Of a stretch of DNA of 64,000 nt, positions 63,125-64,000 are shown piece by piece (position 1 is the first letter of the stretch; each line of letters starts with the position of its first letter). The position numbers and the translations under genes were made by a program. The notes beneath the pieces were generated by a model. It was given only the letters and a program-made list of their open reading frames with translations. It ran no database searches and was not told the origin of the DNA. The stretch comes from Paucihalobacter ruber (GTDB taxonomy: Bacteria > Bacteroidota > Bacteroidia > Flavobacteriales > Flavobacteriaceae), in assembly GCF_006494535.1 (NCBI RefSeq), contig NZ_VHIQ01000003.1:186001-250000 (forward strand), written 5' to 3'.

Positions 63125-63745
63125 ATGCTAATTATTGGAATTGCCGGCGGCACAGGATGCGGCAAAACAACGGTTGTTAATCAAATTCTAAACGAACTTC
63201 CGTCGGGCGAAGTTGGTGTTATTTCACAAGATTCTTATTACAAAGACACCTCGCATTTAAGCTTTGAGGAACGCGTTGCCATTAACTTCGACCATCCGCG
63301 ATCTATTGATTTTGAATTGCTGGAACAGCACCTTATTCAGCTAAGAAACGGCCAAACTATAGAACAGCCCGTATATTCATTTATAAAACATAATCGTACC
63401 GGTGATGTTATTTTAACACACCCCAGAAAAGTTATGATTGTTGAAGGCATTTTGATTTTAACACACCCTGAATTAAGAAATCTGTTCGATATAAAAATTT
63501 ATGTGCATGCCGATAGCGATGAGCGCTTAATTAGAAGACTAAAAAGAGACATTAACGAACGTGGAAGAGATATAGACGAAGTTTTAGCCCGTTACCAAAA
63601 CACCCTAAAACCAATGCATCAGCAATTCATAGAACCTACTAAAGAATATGCAGACATTATTATACCAAATAATAAATATAATACCGTTGCCGTAGATATT
63701 GTTAAAACCATTATTAACGAAAGGTTAGTTTATGACCACAAATAA
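63125..63745 (+). CDS. udk: Uridine kinase
   Basis: 206 residues. It phosphorylates uridine and cytidine (pyrimidine salvage). Walker A GIAGGTGCGKTTVVNQ, SQDSYYKD, NFDHPRSIDFELL and the lid RDINERGRDIDEVLARY are typical. Cytoplasmic. Its 3' end overlaps the septum-formation gene by 14 bp, a pairing often seen in Bacteroidota. Confidence 0.96.
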   Translation: MLIIGIAGGTGCGKTTVVNQILNELPSGEVGVISQDSYYKDTSHLSFEERVAINFDHPRSIDFELLEQHLIQLRNGQTIEQPVYSFIKHNRTGDVILTHPRKVMIVEGILILTHPELRNLFDIKIYVHADSDERLIRRLKRDINERGRDIDEVLARYQNTLKPMHQQFIEPTKEYADIIIPNNKYNTVAVDIVKTIINERLVYDHK

Positions 63746-64000
63746 AAACACAACAAAATTTCTAAGCATTCTTAAGAAACCATTTGTTTTGATTTTATTG
63801 ATATTTTTAATTTGGATGTTGTTTTTTGATGCCAACTCCTATCTAATTCACAGAGAATTAAACAAGGAAATTAACGAATTGGAAAAAGAGAAAAACTACT
63901 ATCTCAGGGAAATGGAAGCCGATAAAAAAATCATCAAACAACTCTCAACCGATGATGGTATTGAAAAACTGGCCAGAGAAAAATATTATATGAAAAAAGA
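63732..64000 (+). CDS. Septum formation initiator, DivIC/FtsB-like (5' part)
   Basis: The first 89 codons are in the window with no stop. One membrane helix (about residues 17-33, FVLILLIFLIWMLFF) is followed by a coiled coil (LNKEINELEKEKNYYLREME) and DDGIEKLAREKYYMKK, the DivIC/FtsB signature. It links FtsL and FtsQ in the division complex. The ATG at 63732 lies inside the udk end. The C-terminus is outside the window. Confidence 0.92.
   Translation, partial: MTTNKNTTKFLSILKKPFVLILLIFLIWMLFFDANSYLIHRELNKEINELEKEKNYYLREMEADKKIIKQLSTDDGIEKLAREKYYMKK

Overview
The window looks like a chromosome segment of a marine-type member of the Flavobacteriaceae (Bacteroidota). Supporting this are AT-rich DNA, C-terminal type IX secretion sorting tails on two exported proteins, many lipoproteins, -7 promoter elements of the form TAnnTTTG, a carotenoid cluster with a CruF-like gene, a GH16 laminarinase-type enzyme, and families typical of the phylum (PUR/DUF3276, DUF1573, DUF2807, a long NusB). 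The genus cannot be fixed from the sequence alone. About 67 protein genes and one tRNA gene are supported. Most of the window is ordinary core genome, densely packed in short operons.

Layout. 1-4.1 kb: three linked periplasmic chaperone/peptidyl-prolyl isomerase genes on the minus strand, the last running off the left edge. 4.3-6.0 kb: a secreted protein, an SRPBCC protein and a small conserved protein. 6.0-9.3 kb: carotenoid operon crtI, cruF-like, crtY. 9.4-18.1 kb: secreted GH16 enzyme, AsmA-like protein, guaB, TonB-dependent receptor. 18.2-23.9 kb is the accessory part: a TlpA-like lipoprotein, an islet between two 81-bp copies of the 3' end of the HMG-CoA lyase gene (carrying a lipoprotein, a TacAT-type toxin-antitoxin pair and a membrane protein), the intact lyase gene, and a MazEF pair. 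23.9-41.6 kb: housekeeping genes (lysE-type exporter, pyrD, pepT, yajC, nusB, leucine dehydrogenase, an ABC exporter, PUR protein, M14 peptidase, csaA, thioredoxin-like protein, tonB, ECF sigma factor, plsC-type acyltransferase, Nudix enzyme, cyclophilin, TRIC-like channel, RDD protein).

41.6-48.0 kb is a tightly overlapping six-gene operon (SpoIIM-like, membrane protein, DUF4129, DUF4350, MoxR ATPase, DUF58) divergent from the RDD gene. 48.2-52.5 kb holds DUF2141, the dps/oxyR divergent pair and small conserved genes. 52.6-56.5 kb is a PadR-PspC-DUF2807-DUF2807 envelope group. 56.4-60.2 kb has two YceI genes around a porin, then trxB. 60.3-61.5 kb holds a lipoprotein, a stretch of degenerate repeats and hairpins, tRNA-Pro(TGG) and a decayed tRNA-like sequence. 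61.5-64 kb has a sugar dehydrogenase and cytochrome c pair, udk, and the start of a DivIC/FtsB-like gene.

Functional threads: leucine breakdown (leucine dehydrogenase and HMG-CoA lyase), oxidative stress (oxyR/dps, trxB, thioredoxin-like proteins), outer-membrane energy coupling (TonB, TonB-dependent receptor) and periplasmic folding (four isomerase-type genes). The least ordinary feature is the 19.85-22.4 kb islet: its flanking repeats differ only at synonymous sites (plus the stop codon), as expected when an element enters the 3' end of a gene and brings its own replacement gene end. No recombinase remains inside. I saw no CRISPR array, complete insertion sequence, rRNA or prophage.
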